From: Dehalococcoidia bacterium
Lineage (GTDB): Bacteria; Chloroflexota; Dehalococcoidia; Dehalococcoidales; W498
Assembly: GCA_011170285.1 (NCBI GenBank)
Contig: DUEE01000016.1
Location: forward strand, 124,001-188,000
Reading direction: 5' to 3'
DNA length: 64,000 nt
The notes beneath the pieces are model-generated. The model was not told the DNA's origin and ran no database searches. It was given only the letters and a program-made list of their open reading frames with translations. This document shows positions 48,414-56,782 of the stretch, piece after piece (the stretch's first letter is position 1; each line of letters starts with the position of its first letter). The position numbers were made by a program, and so were the translations under genes.

Positions 48414-49137
48414 GCACTTTGGTGGTGTTTACGCTGTCAGTGGGGTAAGCCTGAATATCAAGGGTGGCGGTATTTGGGGTTTGGTAGGTCCCAATGGCAG
48501 CGGAAAGACTACTTTATTTAATACTATCCTTGGTCTTCATCGGCCTGACGAGGGGGACATTTATTTCAATGGTAAGTGCATTAATAGATTGGCTCCTCAC
48601 CAGATTTATGGTTTAGGCTTAGTAAATGCCTTCCAGATACCAAGACTTTTCTCCAGGTTAAGCGTATTAGATAATATGCTGCTGGCGGCGCGAGGGCATC
48701 AGGGTGACACATTACTAAATAGTCTTTTCTTGAGGAAAGGCTGGCAGGAGCAAGAAGTGGAACTAGCTGGCAAGGCTATGGAAATCCTTGAAACCCTGGA
48801 GCTAGTCCATTTGGCTCTTTCTCCGGCTGGGGAATTATCAGGCGGACAGAGGAAGCTCCTGGAGGTGGGCAGAGGAGTTATGTCTTCTCCAACATTGCTA
48901 CTTCTAGATGAGCCGGCGGCTGGGATAAATCCTAACCTGGGGAAGAAAATCTTTCAAGGGATTGAGGATTTATCTCAGGAGGGATTAAGTTTCTTTATTA
49001 TAGAACATAGGCTAGAGATATTGTTTGACTTTGCTCATTGGGTTTATGTTATGGATAAAGGCAAAATAGTGGTTGAAGGTAAGCCTGAGGAAGTGCTAGA
49101 AGACCCTGCCTTCTTCGAGGTATATTTGGGAGTGTGA
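48376..49137 (+). CDS. livG: branched-chain amino-acid ABC transporter ATPase LivG
   Basis: This 253-residue ATPase has Walker A GPNGSGKTT, the LivG-type GLVNAFQIPRLFSRLSVLDN, signature LSGGQRKLLEVGR and Walker B LLLLDEPAAGI. It starts at GTG 48376 within the end of livM, behind a GGAGGG site. It works with LivF on the inner face of the membrane. Confidence 0.95.
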   Translation: MQETLLKIREVSKHFGGVYAVSGVSLNIKGGGIWGLVGPNGSGKTTLFNTILGLHRPDEGDIYFNGKCINRLAPHQIYGLGLVNAFQIPRLFSRLSVLDNMLLAARGHQGDTLLNSLFLRKGWQEQEVELAGKAMEILETLELVHLALSPAGELSGGQRKLLEVGRGVMSSPTLLLLDEPAAGINPNLGKKIFQGIEDLSQEGLSFFIIEHRLEILFDFAHWVYVMDKGKIVVEGKPEEVLEDPAFFEVYLGV

Positions 49138-49140
49138 CAG

Positions 49141-49869
49141 ATGCCATCTATCCTTAGTGTGGAAAATATTGAAGCTGGCTATAGTGATGTTATTATTGTC
49201 CATAATGTGTCAATCACAGTAGGTGAAGGTGAGATTGTGGCTATCGTGGGACCTAATGGTAGTGGCAAGTCCACTTTGCTCAAAAGCCTTCTCGGTTTTG
49301 CCAAATTATTTCAGGGTCAAGTTTTTTACCAGGGGCGGGATGTTACCGGCATGGCTGCCGACAAATTAGTGAGCCAGGGTATAGGCTATGTTCCTCAAAT
49401 AAACAATGCCTTTCCTAATTTGACTATAGCCGAGAATCTGGATATGGGAGCATATCACAGCAAAGGTAAAGCCTCCATCAAGTCCGCCATGGGGGAAATA
49501 TATAACATGTTTCCTGAGCTCAAGGTGAGGAAAAATTTTTTAGCCGGGAACTTGAGTGGTGGTGAGAGGCAAATGTTAGCCATAGCTAGAGCGATGATGG
49601 CGCAGCCTAAAGTTCTGTTGCTTGATGAGCCATTAGCTTCGCTATCACCTAAGCCAACTTCAGTCATCATATCCAAACTGGAAAATATAGAAAAAGCAGG
49701 TACGGCTATAGTGATAGTGGAGCAAAATATTAAAAAGGCTTTGAGTATCTCTAAACGAGGCTATGTTTTGATTGACGGTGCCTGTGCTATGGAGGGAGAT
49801 GCCGACTCTCTATTTACCGAGGAATCCTCTAGACTGCGCTATTTAGGGTTAGAAGCTAAAGGGAATTGA
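49141..49869 (+). CDS. livF: branched-chain amino-acid ABC transporter ATPase LivF
   Basis: This 242-residue ATPase has Walker A GPNGSGKST, the signature LSGGERQMLAIARAMM and Walker B VLLLDEPLASLSP. GIGYVPQINNAFPNLTIAEN is the LivF-type Q-loop region. It begins three bases after livG. Confidence 0.95.
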   Translation: MPSILSVENIEAGYSDVIIVHNVSITVGEGEIVAIVGPNGSGKSTLLKSLLGFAKLFQGQVFYQGRDVTGMAADKLVSQGIGYVPQINNAFPNLTIAENLDMGAYHSKGKASIKSAMGEIYNMFPELKVRKNFLAGNLSGGERQMLAIARAMMAQPKVLLLDEPLASLSPKPTSVIISKLENIEKAGTAIVIVEQNIKKALSISKRGYVLIDGACAMEGDADSLFTEESSRLRYLGLEAKGN

Positions 49870-49986
49870 TATATCTATCTTTCTGTGCTAGATTATCATC
49901 TGGCGTTAAATTTTGAGGAAGGGAGGTGATTGACACAAGCCTATTTTAATACTAAATTCTTTGAAAAATTAAAGAAAGGGGGGAAT

Positions 49987-51159
49987 ATGATAAAAAAGTT
50001 ATTATTGGTGGTGGCTGCCCTATCCTTGATTATACCAGCGGCAGCTTGTACTCCAAAAGAAGCTGAGACAATCAAGATAGGCTGTCTATTGGACACCAGT
50101 GGCGACCTGGCTGCTATGGGGGTTAGGATATTGGATGCTGCCAGGCTAGCCGTTGAGGACATCAATGCTGCTGGTGGAGTGTTGGGAAAACAAGTGGAAT
50201 TAGTAGAAGAGGATGGTGCCACAGACCCGGCCATAGGCTTTAACGGAGTAAAAAAGATGATAGAAATAGACGGGGTGCAAGTAATTGCTGGGCCTATGAT
50301 CACCGGAGCTTCTTTGCTTTCAATACCATATGCCAATGGGCACAAAGTCCCCTTGATAACACCATCAGCTACTGGGATTCCGCTTTCTGAGGAAGAGGGA
50401 ACGGAGTGGTTCTTCCGTACCTGCCTGCGTGATGATGCCCAAGGACTGATGTTAGCCGATATCGTCATGGATAAAGGCTATACCAAATTGGCTACTATAG
50501 TATTGGATAATAGTTATGGTAAAGGTTTAGAAACATATATTCTTGAGGGACTTGAAGCGGCAGGATGGCAGGGGGAAAATGTAGTATCAATACATTACAG
50601 TGAGGCGGCAAAGGACTATCGCACCGAGCTACAGCAAATTGCGGATAGCGATGCAGATGTAGTTCTGGCTGTTACTTACTGTGATGATGGCATTATGATT
50701 TTTAAGCAGGCTCTGGAGATGGGCTTGGATGAAATTGCCTGGCTTGGCTGCGATGGTAATTATGGCTCAGGTCTATTTGAAGAAGCAAAGAGTGCTGAGT
50801 TCATGGAGAAGGCCATTGTTGCTGGAACTAGAACTGTTGGCACGGGCGCAATATGTGACCATTTTAACACTGCCTATGAAGACAAGTATGGAGAGACCCC
50901 TGAGGTCTATTGCGATACGGTGTACGACGCGGTGTGGGCAGCCGCTAAAGCAATAGAGGCAGCCGGTGTCTATGACGGTGAAGCCATAAGGGTTGCCTTG
51001 ACCGAGTTGGAATTTGACGGTGCTACTGGTCCCATCGCTTTCAATGATATTGGTGACCGCAACGCTGGTTCCTTTGAGATTTGGCAAGTGGTGAAGGATG
51101 CTACCACTACAACTGGCTATAAGAATGCTCCAATAGAGATAGTTGCCTGGAGTATGTAA
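49987..51159 (+). CDS. livK: branched-chain amino-acid-binding lipoprotein LivK
   Basis: This encodes 390 residues. The signal MIKKLLLVVAALSLIIPAAA leads to lipobox AAAC (cysteine near 21), so the protein is membrane-anchored outside the cell. The mature part is a type I periplasmic-binding fold: IGCLLDTSGDLAAMG, then RLAVEDINAAGGVLGKQVEL, and LVEEDGATDP. ATG 49987 gives a proper signal peptide; TTG 49930 would add 19 residues that spoil it. It is the last gene of the transporter operon, 117 bases after livF. A long hairpin follows. Confidence 0.94.
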   Translation: MIKKLLLVVAALSLIIPAAACTPKEAETIKIGCLLDTSGDLAAMGVRILDAARLAVEDINAAGGVLGKQVELVEEDGATDPAIGFNGVKKMIEIDGVQVIAGPMITGASLLSIPYANGHKVPLITPSATGIPLSEEEGTEWFFRTCLRDDAQGLMLADIVMDKGYTKLATIVLDNSYGKGLETYILEGLEAAGWQGENVVSIHYSEAAKDYRTELQQIADSDADVVLAVTYCDDGIMIFKQALEMGLDEIAWLGCDGNYGSGLFEEAKSAEFMEKAIVAGTRTVGTGAICDHFNTAYEDKYGETPEVYCDTVYDAVWAAAKAIEAAGVYDGEAIRVALTELEFDGATGPIAFNDIGDRNAGSFEIWQVVKDATTTTGYKNAPIEIVAWSM

Positions 51160-51195
51160 GCGATAGCAGCGATCATTTTTTAATTGTCGACCGTA

Positions 51196-51238
51196 AAGCG
51201 GAATGCTACCATAGTTTTGCCGTGGTAGCATTTCGCTT
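51196..51238 (+). terminator. long hairpin after livK
   Basis: A 16-bp stem with one G-T pair (AAGCGGAATGCTACCA at 51196-51211, TGGTAGCATTTCGCTT at 51223-51238) encloses an 11-base loop, 37 bases after the stop. The following T-run is weak. Confidence 0.6.
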
Positions 51239-51268
51239 ATTACAAGGGTGCTCGGAAAGGAGATGGAT

Positions 51269-51361
51269 ATGGAAGAACTCAGTGGGTTAGATTATTTAAA
51301 AATTACAGTTCTGGCAGAGGATTCTGTCCTTTACAAAAGTCCATTAATACCTAAAAAGTAA
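51269..51361 (+). pseudogene. N-terminal fragment of an MBL-fold hydrolase
   Basis: A 30-residue frame behind AAAGGAG reads MEELSGLDYLKITVLAEDSV, then YKSPL, matching the first strand of metallo-beta-lactamase-fold proteins of the KITVLAED type. It stops at once, with no metal motif, so it is a remnant. It runs into the convergent FMN-binding gene. Confidence 0.45.
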
Positions 51362-51719
51362 TCGCCTCGTCTACTTTGACCTTGACCACGTGCTTGACCT
51401 TCATTCCCTTGGCGGAATACTCAGCCGAGATAGTATCAAATAGGTTGCCATTATCCAGAATCTCCACCGCCTTACCCCAGACTCGGCAGCCCTTACGATT
51501 AGCTGCGTCAAAGACTATGGCTGATAGTTGTGGGTTCTCCCTTAGGTTAGCCGTAGTCCGTGGTGAAGCAATGTCAGCGAACAAGATATGCTCATCATCC
51601 AGAACCCTAAATGACCCTTTAAGCGATACATTTGGCTTCCCATCCTTATTAGCAGTGGCTACCACGGACGGACTAAGCTCACCTATTGCCTTCTTTGCCT
51701 CCTCACTTAGCTTAGCCAT
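51351..51719 (-). CDS. pyridoxamine 5'-phosphate oxidase-like FMN-binding protein
   Basis: This 122-residue split-barrel flavoprotein contains SPSVVATANKDGKPNVSLKGS (strands 1-2), ILFADIASPRTTANLRENP (FMN contact) and GKAVEIL. This short form binds FMN or a deazaflavin; the substrate is unknown. A GGAGG site precedes the ATG. It is monocistronic. Confidence 0.85.
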   Translation of the reverse strand: MAKLSEEAKKAIGELSPSVVATANKDGKPNVSLKGSFRVLDDEHILFADIASPRTTANLRENPQLSAIVFDAANRKGCRVWGKAVEILDNGNLFDTISAEYSAKGMKVKHVVKVKVDEAITF

Positions 51720-51812
51720 ATAATAACCTCCTCATTATTATTAAACTGGATTATAATAAAAGCCAATCAGAAAGACAAGAAAACTTCTAAGGCTTCGTGG
51801 TATAATGAAGCT

Positions 51813-51995
51813 ATGAAGCGAGACTTAATGGATATTTTAGCCTGTCCGGTGTGTAAGGGGGGGCTGGAATTAAGTGTGGACGAGGAGAATGAGCAGGAGA
51901 TAGTTACCGGCTCCCTATACTGTCCAAAGTGTGCTCAGCACTACCCTATTGTGGATAGAATTCCCAATCTGTTGCCGCCAGAGCAGCGTAATTAG
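51813..51995 (+). CDS. Trm112-family zinc-ribbon protein
   Basis: This encodes 60 residues: MDILACPVCKGGLELSVDEE, then LYCPKCAQHYPIVDRIPNLL. The two CPxC pairs form a zinc ribbon of the Trm112/YcaR type, a small activator of methyltransferases or, in bacteria, a protein often encoded near cell-envelope genes. The ribosome site is weak. Its end overlaps the convergent queD gene by four bases. Confidence 0.88.
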   Translation: MKRDLMDILACPVCKGGLELSVDEENEQEIVTGSLYCPKCAQHYPIVDRIPNLLPPEQRN

Positions 51996-52363
51996 TCAGG
52001 GGTATAGGCTACCCCACTCTGAGGGGACTCCCATACTTCCACGCAGGAGATTGAAACTGGAACTCCAGTCAGCTTGGGCTGGAGCTCTTTATAGATAATG
52101 GAGGCAATATTCTCCGAAGAGGGGTTTATTTTGTCAAATGGTGGCACATCATTGAGACAGGTATGGTCAAACCTTGCCAGAATATCGGCTAAGTGCTGCT
52201 TTAGCTCGGTAAAGTCATAGGCTATCCCTATGTCATTAACCGCGGAAGATTTTACCTTGATTACTACCCGGAAACGATGCCCGTGTAATGCCTCGCACTT
52301 ACCGTGATAGCCCCGCAGAAAGTGGGCAGCATCAAAATCTTGCTCTACAGATATTAGATACAT
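51992..52363 (-). CDS. queD: 6-pyruvoyl-tetrahydropterin synthase family protein (QueD/PTPS-I/III-type)
   Basis: This encodes 123 residues of the COG0720 family. Zinc histidines come from FDAAHFL and LHGHRF; FDHTCLND and the final CVEVWESP are typical. The active-site motif reads C-E-A-L-H-G-H. It thus has both the cysteine of QueD (CxxxHGH) and the glutamate of the PTPS-III enzymes that replace FolB (ExxHGH). With folK encoded eight bases upstream on the same strand, a folate role (dihydroneopterin side-chain removal) is likely, with or without queuosine synthesis. AAGGAGAG precedes the ATG. Confidence 0.88.
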   Translation of the reverse strand: MYLISVEQDFDAAHFLRGYHGKCEALHGHRFRVVIKVKSSAVNDIGIAYDFTELKQHLADILARFDHTCLNDVPPFDKINPSSENIASIIYKELQPKLTGVPVSISCVEVWESPQSGVAYTPD

Positions 52364-52371
52364 TTCTCTCC

Positions 52372-52869
52372 TTAACTATCTTTCAATTTAAGTACGCCCT
52401 GAACCTCGGTTACCTCTTTCAACAACTGTTCAATATTTTTACCGTTTACTGGATGAGCCAGGTCAGGGGAAATCTCAGCTAGAGGAACAAGCACAAAGGC
52501 TCTCTCCGTCACCCGGGGGTGAGGGATAATCAGCTCGGGGGTCTCAATAATCTGACTACCGTAAAAAAGAATGTCTATATCAATAGGGCGAGGGGCATTG
52601 GATTTGCCCAATGTCCTGCCCAACTTTAATTCAATACCCTTAGCCAGAGTAAGTAGCCCCGTTGGGGCGAGCGTTGTAGAAACCTGACACACCAAGTTGA
52701 GAAAGCGAGGCTGCTGAACATTACCTATTGGCTCAGTATCATATACCGATGAAACCTTCTCTACTCGCAACCTTTGTGACAGAATATCTAACGCCCTATC
52801 CAGATTGTCCTGGCGATTTCCCATATTTGAGCCAAGACCAAGATATACTGTTACTGGTTCGAAACTCAA
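52372..52869 (-). CDS. folK: 2-amino-4-hydroxy-6-hydroxymethyldihydropteridine pyrophosphokinase
   Basis: This 165-residue folate enzyme pyrophosphorylates hydroxymethyl-dihydropterin. YLGLGSNMGNRQDNLDRALD, YDTEPIGNVQQPRFLNLV, and APRPIDIDILFYG with the metal-binding DIDIL are diagnostic. It starts at TTG with AGGACAG upstream. It is paired with the queD-like gene; both serve the folate pool used by MetF. Confidence 0.95.
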   Translation of the reverse strand: MSFEPVTVYLGLGSNMGNRQDNLDRALDILSQRLRVEKVSSVYDTEPIGNVQQPRFLNLVCQVSTTLAPTGLLTLAKGIELKLGRTLGKSNAPRPIDIDILFYGSQIIETPELIIPHPRVTERAFVLVPLAEISPDLAHPVNGKNIEQLLKEVTEVQGVLKLKDS

Positions 52870-52961
52870 CTGTCCTAAACCTCACCCTTATTATAAACAC
52901 CCCTTGACCACTTATCAAATATCACCCAGTATCACTCAGCGGATATGACATATTATTAGGT

Positions 52962-53022
52962 TGATAACAGACCTCCGTGTTATTAAGATAGACTTGCTTG
53001 TATAGCAAGCAGTGTGATAACA
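52962..53022 (+). promoter_or_regulatory. candidate operator cluster upstream of the carboxylase operon
   Basis: TGATAACA (52962-52969) and TGTTATTA (52978-52985) form a near-perfect palindrome with an 8-base spacer. A third TGATAACA lies at 53015-53022, and a TGCTTG/CAAGCA palindrome lies in between. The cluster ends 41 bases before the start of the carboxyltransferase gene. Confidence 0.4.
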
Positions 53023-53063
53023 TTATTTACATCCATATTCAAACTTCACCTGAGAGGTCTCAA

Positions 53064-54617
53064 ATGACAATAGAAGATAAGTTGGATAGGCTAACCAAAC
53101 TAGAGAAAGAGGCGAGGGCCGGTGGCGGGGAAAAGCGTATTCAACAGCAACACGCAAAAGGTAAGCTAACCGCTCGTGAGAGAATTGACTTTCTTCTCGA
53201 CCCAGGTAGCTTTGAAGAGCTAAACCTCTTCATCACTCACCGAGCTGCTGACTTCGGTCTTGATGAGCAACAATACCTGGGTGACGCTGTAGTTACTGGC
53301 TCAGGCAGGATAGATGGCAGGCTTGTTTTTATCTACTCTGAGGACTTTACTGTCCTTGGTGGCTCAATATCAGAAGTAAGCTCTCAGAAAATTTGTAAGG
53401 TTATGGAGCTAGCTCTTAAAAAGGGAGCGCCTGTAATTGGCTTAAATGACTCCGGTGGGGCACGCATTCAAGAGGGGGTTATGAGCCTCGGTGGTGTAGG
53501 TGATATGCTCCTGCGCAATACCCTGTGTTCAGGGGTTATCCCACAACTATCGATAATAGCTGGTCCATGCGCCGGCGGGGCAGTCTATTGCCCAGCCATA
53601 ACCGATTTCGTCTTCATGGTGAAGGGTATAAGCCAGATGTATATTACCGGTCCCGATGTGGTTAGGGCAGTTACTGGTGAGCAGGTTAGCTATGAGGAGC
53701 TAGGTGGAGCTATGACTCATGCTCAAAAGAGTGGTGTTGCCCACTTTGTGGCTGAGGATGAGCCACAGTGTCTCCAGATGGTGCGTCGGCTGTTGAGCTT
53801 CCTCCCCCAGAATAATATGGAGGATCCACCCACAGTAGAGCCTAATGACGACCCAGCCAGGACAGACGAAAGCTTACTTAATCTCATCCCCAACGACCCC
53901 AATGATGCTTATAATATGAAGGAACTTATCCTTAGCGTGGTAGACAATGGCGACTTCATGGAGGTGCACCAGCATTTTGCCCCTAACCTTATTGTCGGTT
54001 TTGCTCGATTGAGTGGCAAGCCAGTGGGGATTGTGGCTCAACAGCCAGCTTACTTAGCTGGGGTTATTGATATTGACGCTGCAATTAAAGGGGCTAGATT
54101 CATCCGCTTCTGTGATGCTTTTAATATTCCCTTGGTCAGCTTGGTTGATGTCCCTGGATTTATGCCCGGCATCCATCAGGAGCACAGCGGCATCATCAGA
54201 AACGGTGCCAAGTTCATCTATGCCTATGCCGAAGCCACTGTGCCTAAGGTTACTGTTATCACCCGCAAGGCTTATGGGGGAGCCTACATTGTGATGAGCT
54301 CAAAGCACCTCCGCGGGGATATTAATTACGCCTGGCCCACCGGAGAGATTGCTGTCATGGGACCAGAAGGAGCGGTGAATATTATATTCAGAAAAAATAT
54401 AGCCGAATCAGCTAACCCTGATGAGACACGGGGGGAACTAGTGAGTGAGTATAGAGAAAAATTCGCTGACCCTTATACCGCTGCTTCCCGGGGTTATATT
54501 GATGATGTTATCGACCCTAGGGTAACGCGTCCCAAGCTGATTAGGGCGCTGGAGATACTTGAGAACCCCACTGATAGCTCTCCCCCGCGTAAAAAGCACG
54601 GGAATATTCCGTTATAA
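53064..54617 (+). CDS. acyl-CoA carboxyltransferase (methylmalonyl-CoA/propionyl-CoA type)
   Basis: This encodes 517 residues, the usual size for PccB/MmdA/12S proteins. GGEKRIQQQHAKGKLTARER at the start, then GLNDSGGARIQEGV (acyl-CoA oxyanion site), IAGPCAGGAVYCPAITDF and VVTRKAYGGAYIVMSSK-like segments near the end mark the two crotonase-fold halves. It moves carboxyl groups between biotin and propionyl-CoA. ATG 53064 with GAGAGG is chosen over an upstream GTG. It is first in a run with a 48-residue protein and an OadA-biotin fusion. No biotin carboxylase or membrane beta subunit is nearby. Confidence 0.92.
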   Translation: MTIEDKLDRLTKLEKEARAGGGEKRIQQQHAKGKLTARERIDFLLDPGSFEELNLFITHRAADFGLDEQQYLGDAVVTGSGRIDGRLVFIYSEDFTVLGGSISEVSSQKICKVMELALKKGAPVIGLNDSGGARIQEGVMSLGGVGDMLLRNTLCSGVIPQLSIIAGPCAGGAVYCPAITDFVFMVKGISQMYITGPDVVRAVTGEQVSYEELGGAMTHAQKSGVAHFVAEDEPQCLQMVRRLLSFLPQNNMEDPPTVEPNDDPARTDESLLNLIPNDPNDAYNMKELILSVVDNGDFMEVHQHFAPNLIVGFARLSGKPVGIVAQQPAYLAGVIDIDAAIKGARFIRFCDAFNIPLVSLVDVPGFMPGIHQEHSGIIRNGAKFIYAYAEATVPKVTVITRKAYGGAYIVMSSKHLRGDINYAWPTGEIAVMGPEGAVNIIFRKNIAESANPDETRGELVSEYREKFADPYTAASRGYIDDVIDPRVTRPKLIRALEILENPTDSSPPRKKHGNIPL

Positions 54618-54635
54618 GGCGGTAAGGGGGAGAAT

Positions 54636-54782
54636 ATGGAGGATAAAAGGAAGTTAATAGCCGCCATTATGGGTGCTGTGAACTCTTATATCCAGATGGA
54701 ACAGCAACCCCCTTCAAAAGCTCCTCAGGTTAAGCCTCAGCCGAAAGTTAGGCGGTGGAATATTTTCAGACGAAGGGGCTAA
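54636..54782 (+). CDS. small carboxylase-associated subunit
   Basis: This 48-residue frame, behind AAGGGGGAG, begins MEDKRKLIAAIMGAVNSYIQ, goes on as a Pro/Gln/Lys-rich linker and ends in a basic RRWNIFRRRG. The amphipathic IAAIMGAVNSY helix resembles the short epsilon/delta-type helices that link subunits of biotin-dependent carboxylases and decarboxylases. It lies 18 bases after the carboxyltransferase and 65 before the OadA-type gene. A docking role is inferred. Confidence 0.65.
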   Translation: MEDKRKLIAAIMGAVNSYIQMEQQPPSKAPQVKPQPKVRRWNIFRRRG

Positions 54783-54847
54783 ATGAAAACATGAAAGACT
54801 TAAATATTAATTCAACTACAAATGGCGACCTTAAAGGAACAGGCTAA

Positions 54848-56749
54848 ATGGATATGGCGAAGAACCCCGTAAAAATCACAGATGTTACCTTCCGTGACGG
54901 ACATCAATCGTCGCTGGCTACACGAATGCGAACCGAGGATATGGAAGGCATTGCCGAGGAAATGAATAAAGCTCGGTTTTACTCTATGGAGGTCTGGGGT
55001 GGGGCTACCTTTGATGTTCCGACTAGATTCTTGAATGAGGACCCCTGGGAAAGACCACGCATCCTGAAGAAGCTGATGCCTGATACCCCTCTTCAGATGC
55101 TGCTCAGAGGGCAAAACCTGGTAGGTTATCGTAACTATGCTGATGATGTGGTTACCGCTTTTGTGCATCACGCTGCTGAAGTGGGTATTGATATCTTCAG
55201 GGTATTTGATGCTGTCAACGATGAGCGTAATTTTGAGACCTGCCTCAAGGCAATTAAGGAATGTGGTAAGCATGCCCAGCTTACACTATGCTACTCTCTC
55301 ACCGAGCCAAAGCTGGGGGGTCCTGTATATAACATTGATTATTATGTTAGTAAGGCGATTATCCTTCAAGATATGGGAGCCGATAGCCTGTGCATAAAGG
55401 ACATGGCTGGTCTCATGGCTCCAGATGATGCCTATGAGCTGATTAAGGCACTCAAGCAGGTATTAAAGATACCGGTAGATCTGCACACCCACTACACTAG
55501 CGGTATGGCATCTATGAGTTGCCTTAAGGCTATTGAGGCTGGAGTAGACATTATAGATACCGCTTTGGCTCCCTTTGCCCTGCGCTCATCGCACCCTGCC
55601 ATTGAGCCTATTGTAGTTGCTCTTCAGGGAACTCCCAGAGATACCGGGCTTGATTTGGCTCACCTGTTCAAGCTAGGTCAGTATATTGAATCTATAACCC
55701 CTAAGTATCGGGAATTTCTGGATACTACTAGAATGGCAGTTATTGATACTGGGGTGCTGATGCACCAAGTTCCTGGTGGCATGACTACTAACCTGGTAAT
55801 GCAGCTACGAGAGGCTGATGCCCTGGATAGGATTGATGAGGTATATGAGGAATTGCCACGAGTTCGAAAAGAGCTGGGCTACCCACCATTGGTTACCCCC
55901 ACCAGTCAGATTGTGGGCATTCAAGCTGTCCAGAATGTCCTCTTTGGTAGATATAAAATGATATCGGGTCAGGTAAAAGATTATGTTTACGGACTGTATG
56001 GTAAACCCCCAGCCCCCGTTGACCCACAGGTTCAGAAAATAGTACTTAACGGCTATGAACGAGGAGAGACACCTATTACCTGTCGAGCCGCTGATATACT
56101 TGAGCCAGAGCTAGACAAAGCTTATGAAGATACCCGGGGTATTGCTCAGGATATTGGTGATGTGCTCACCTACGCCCTCTATCCCACCACAGGAATGCGA
56201 TTCCTAAGGTGGAAGTATGGTTTGGAAACCCCACCCCCCGAAGTAAAGCCAAAGACCATGGAGGATGTAAAGCGTGAAGAGGAACTCATCGCCAAGGCAA
56301 AGGCTGGCAAGCTAGTAGAGATACCCCCCAAGGGGGCTAATGTCAGAACATTTAATGTCTATGTTGGCGATGAGGTTTATAGTGTTGGTGTGGAAGCGGT
56401 CGGTGCTCCCCCGCTGTCGGCTTTAGCCGATACTCCCGCTGTGGCTACGCCAGTTGAACCAGTGACTGCTCCCCCTGTGGCTCCGCCGGTTGAGCCAGTA
56501 GATGAAAGAGCACCACCAGAGGTGGTTGAGGTTGAAGAGACGACAATTGTTGCCCCCATGCCGGGTATAATAATACGCTATGAGGTGAAGGTAGGCGACG
56601 AGGTCAAAGATGGTGATGCTGTGGTTATTCTGGAAGCAATGAAAATGGCTAATGCACTGACTAGCCCAGTTAGCGGGAAGGTTAACGCGATAAATTTTAA
56701 GAGTGGCGACCGTGTAGCTAGAAATGATGTCCTGGCTGTAATCGGTTAG
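54848..56749 (+). CDS. oadA: OadA-type carboxyltransferase fused to a biotin carrier domain
   Basis: This encodes 633 residues. The N-terminal TIM barrel (ITDVTFRDGHQSSLATRMRT; D and Q contacts) has the metal-site lysine in CIKDMAGLM and histidines in DLHTHYTSGM, as in pyruvate carboxylase, oxaloacetate decarboxylase and transcarboxylase 5S. A conserved partner-binding domain follows (to about 460). A Pro/Val-rich linker (about 520-555) leads to a biotinyl domain with the EAMKMA site, K599. It accepts or donates carboxyl groups on pyruvate/oxaloacetate. With the upstream gene it makes a complete 12S/5S/1.3S transcarboxylase set. Confidence 0.92.
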   Translation: MDMAKNPVKITDVTFRDGHQSSLATRMRTEDMEGIAEEMNKARFYSMEVWGGATFDVPTRFLNEDPWERPRILKKLMPDTPLQMLLRGQNLVGYRNYADDVVTAFVHHAAEVGIDIFRVFDAVNDERNFETCLKAIKECGKHAQLTLCYSLTEPKLGGPVYNIDYYVSKAIILQDMGADSLCIKDMAGLMAPDDAYELIKALKQVLKIPVDLHTHYTSGMASMSCLKAIEAGVDIIDTALAPFALRSSHPAIEPIVVALQGTPRDTGLDLAHLFKLGQYIESITPKYREFLDTTRMAVIDTGVLMHQVPGGMTTNLVMQLREADALDRIDEVYEELPRVRKELGYPPLVTPTSQIVGIQAVQNVLFGRYKMISGQVKDYVYGLYGKPPAPVDPQVQKIVLNGYERGETPITCRAADILEPELDKAYEDTRGIAQDIGDVLTYALYPTTGMRFLRWKYGLETPPPEVKPKTMEDVKREEELIAKAKAGKLVEIPPKGANVRTFNVYVGDEVYSVGVEAVGAPPLSALADTPAVATPVEPVTAPPVAPPVEPVDERAPPEVVEVEETTIVAPMPGIIIRYEVKVGDEVKDGDAVVILEAMKMANALTSPVSGKVNAINFKSGDRVARNDVLAVIG

Positions 56750-56782
56750 CTATTAATTAAGCAGAGTGAGCGCCAGGCTACC

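Noticed and set aside
49930-49986. TTG 49930 as livK start
   Set aside because: It has a good GGGAGGTG site but would place 19 polar residues before the signal peptide; ATG 49987 gives a normal lipoprotein signal.
56377-56559. Thr/Gly/Ser-rich minus-strand frame
   Set aside because: It is the antisense of the Pro/Val-rich linker of the biotin-carrier fusion.
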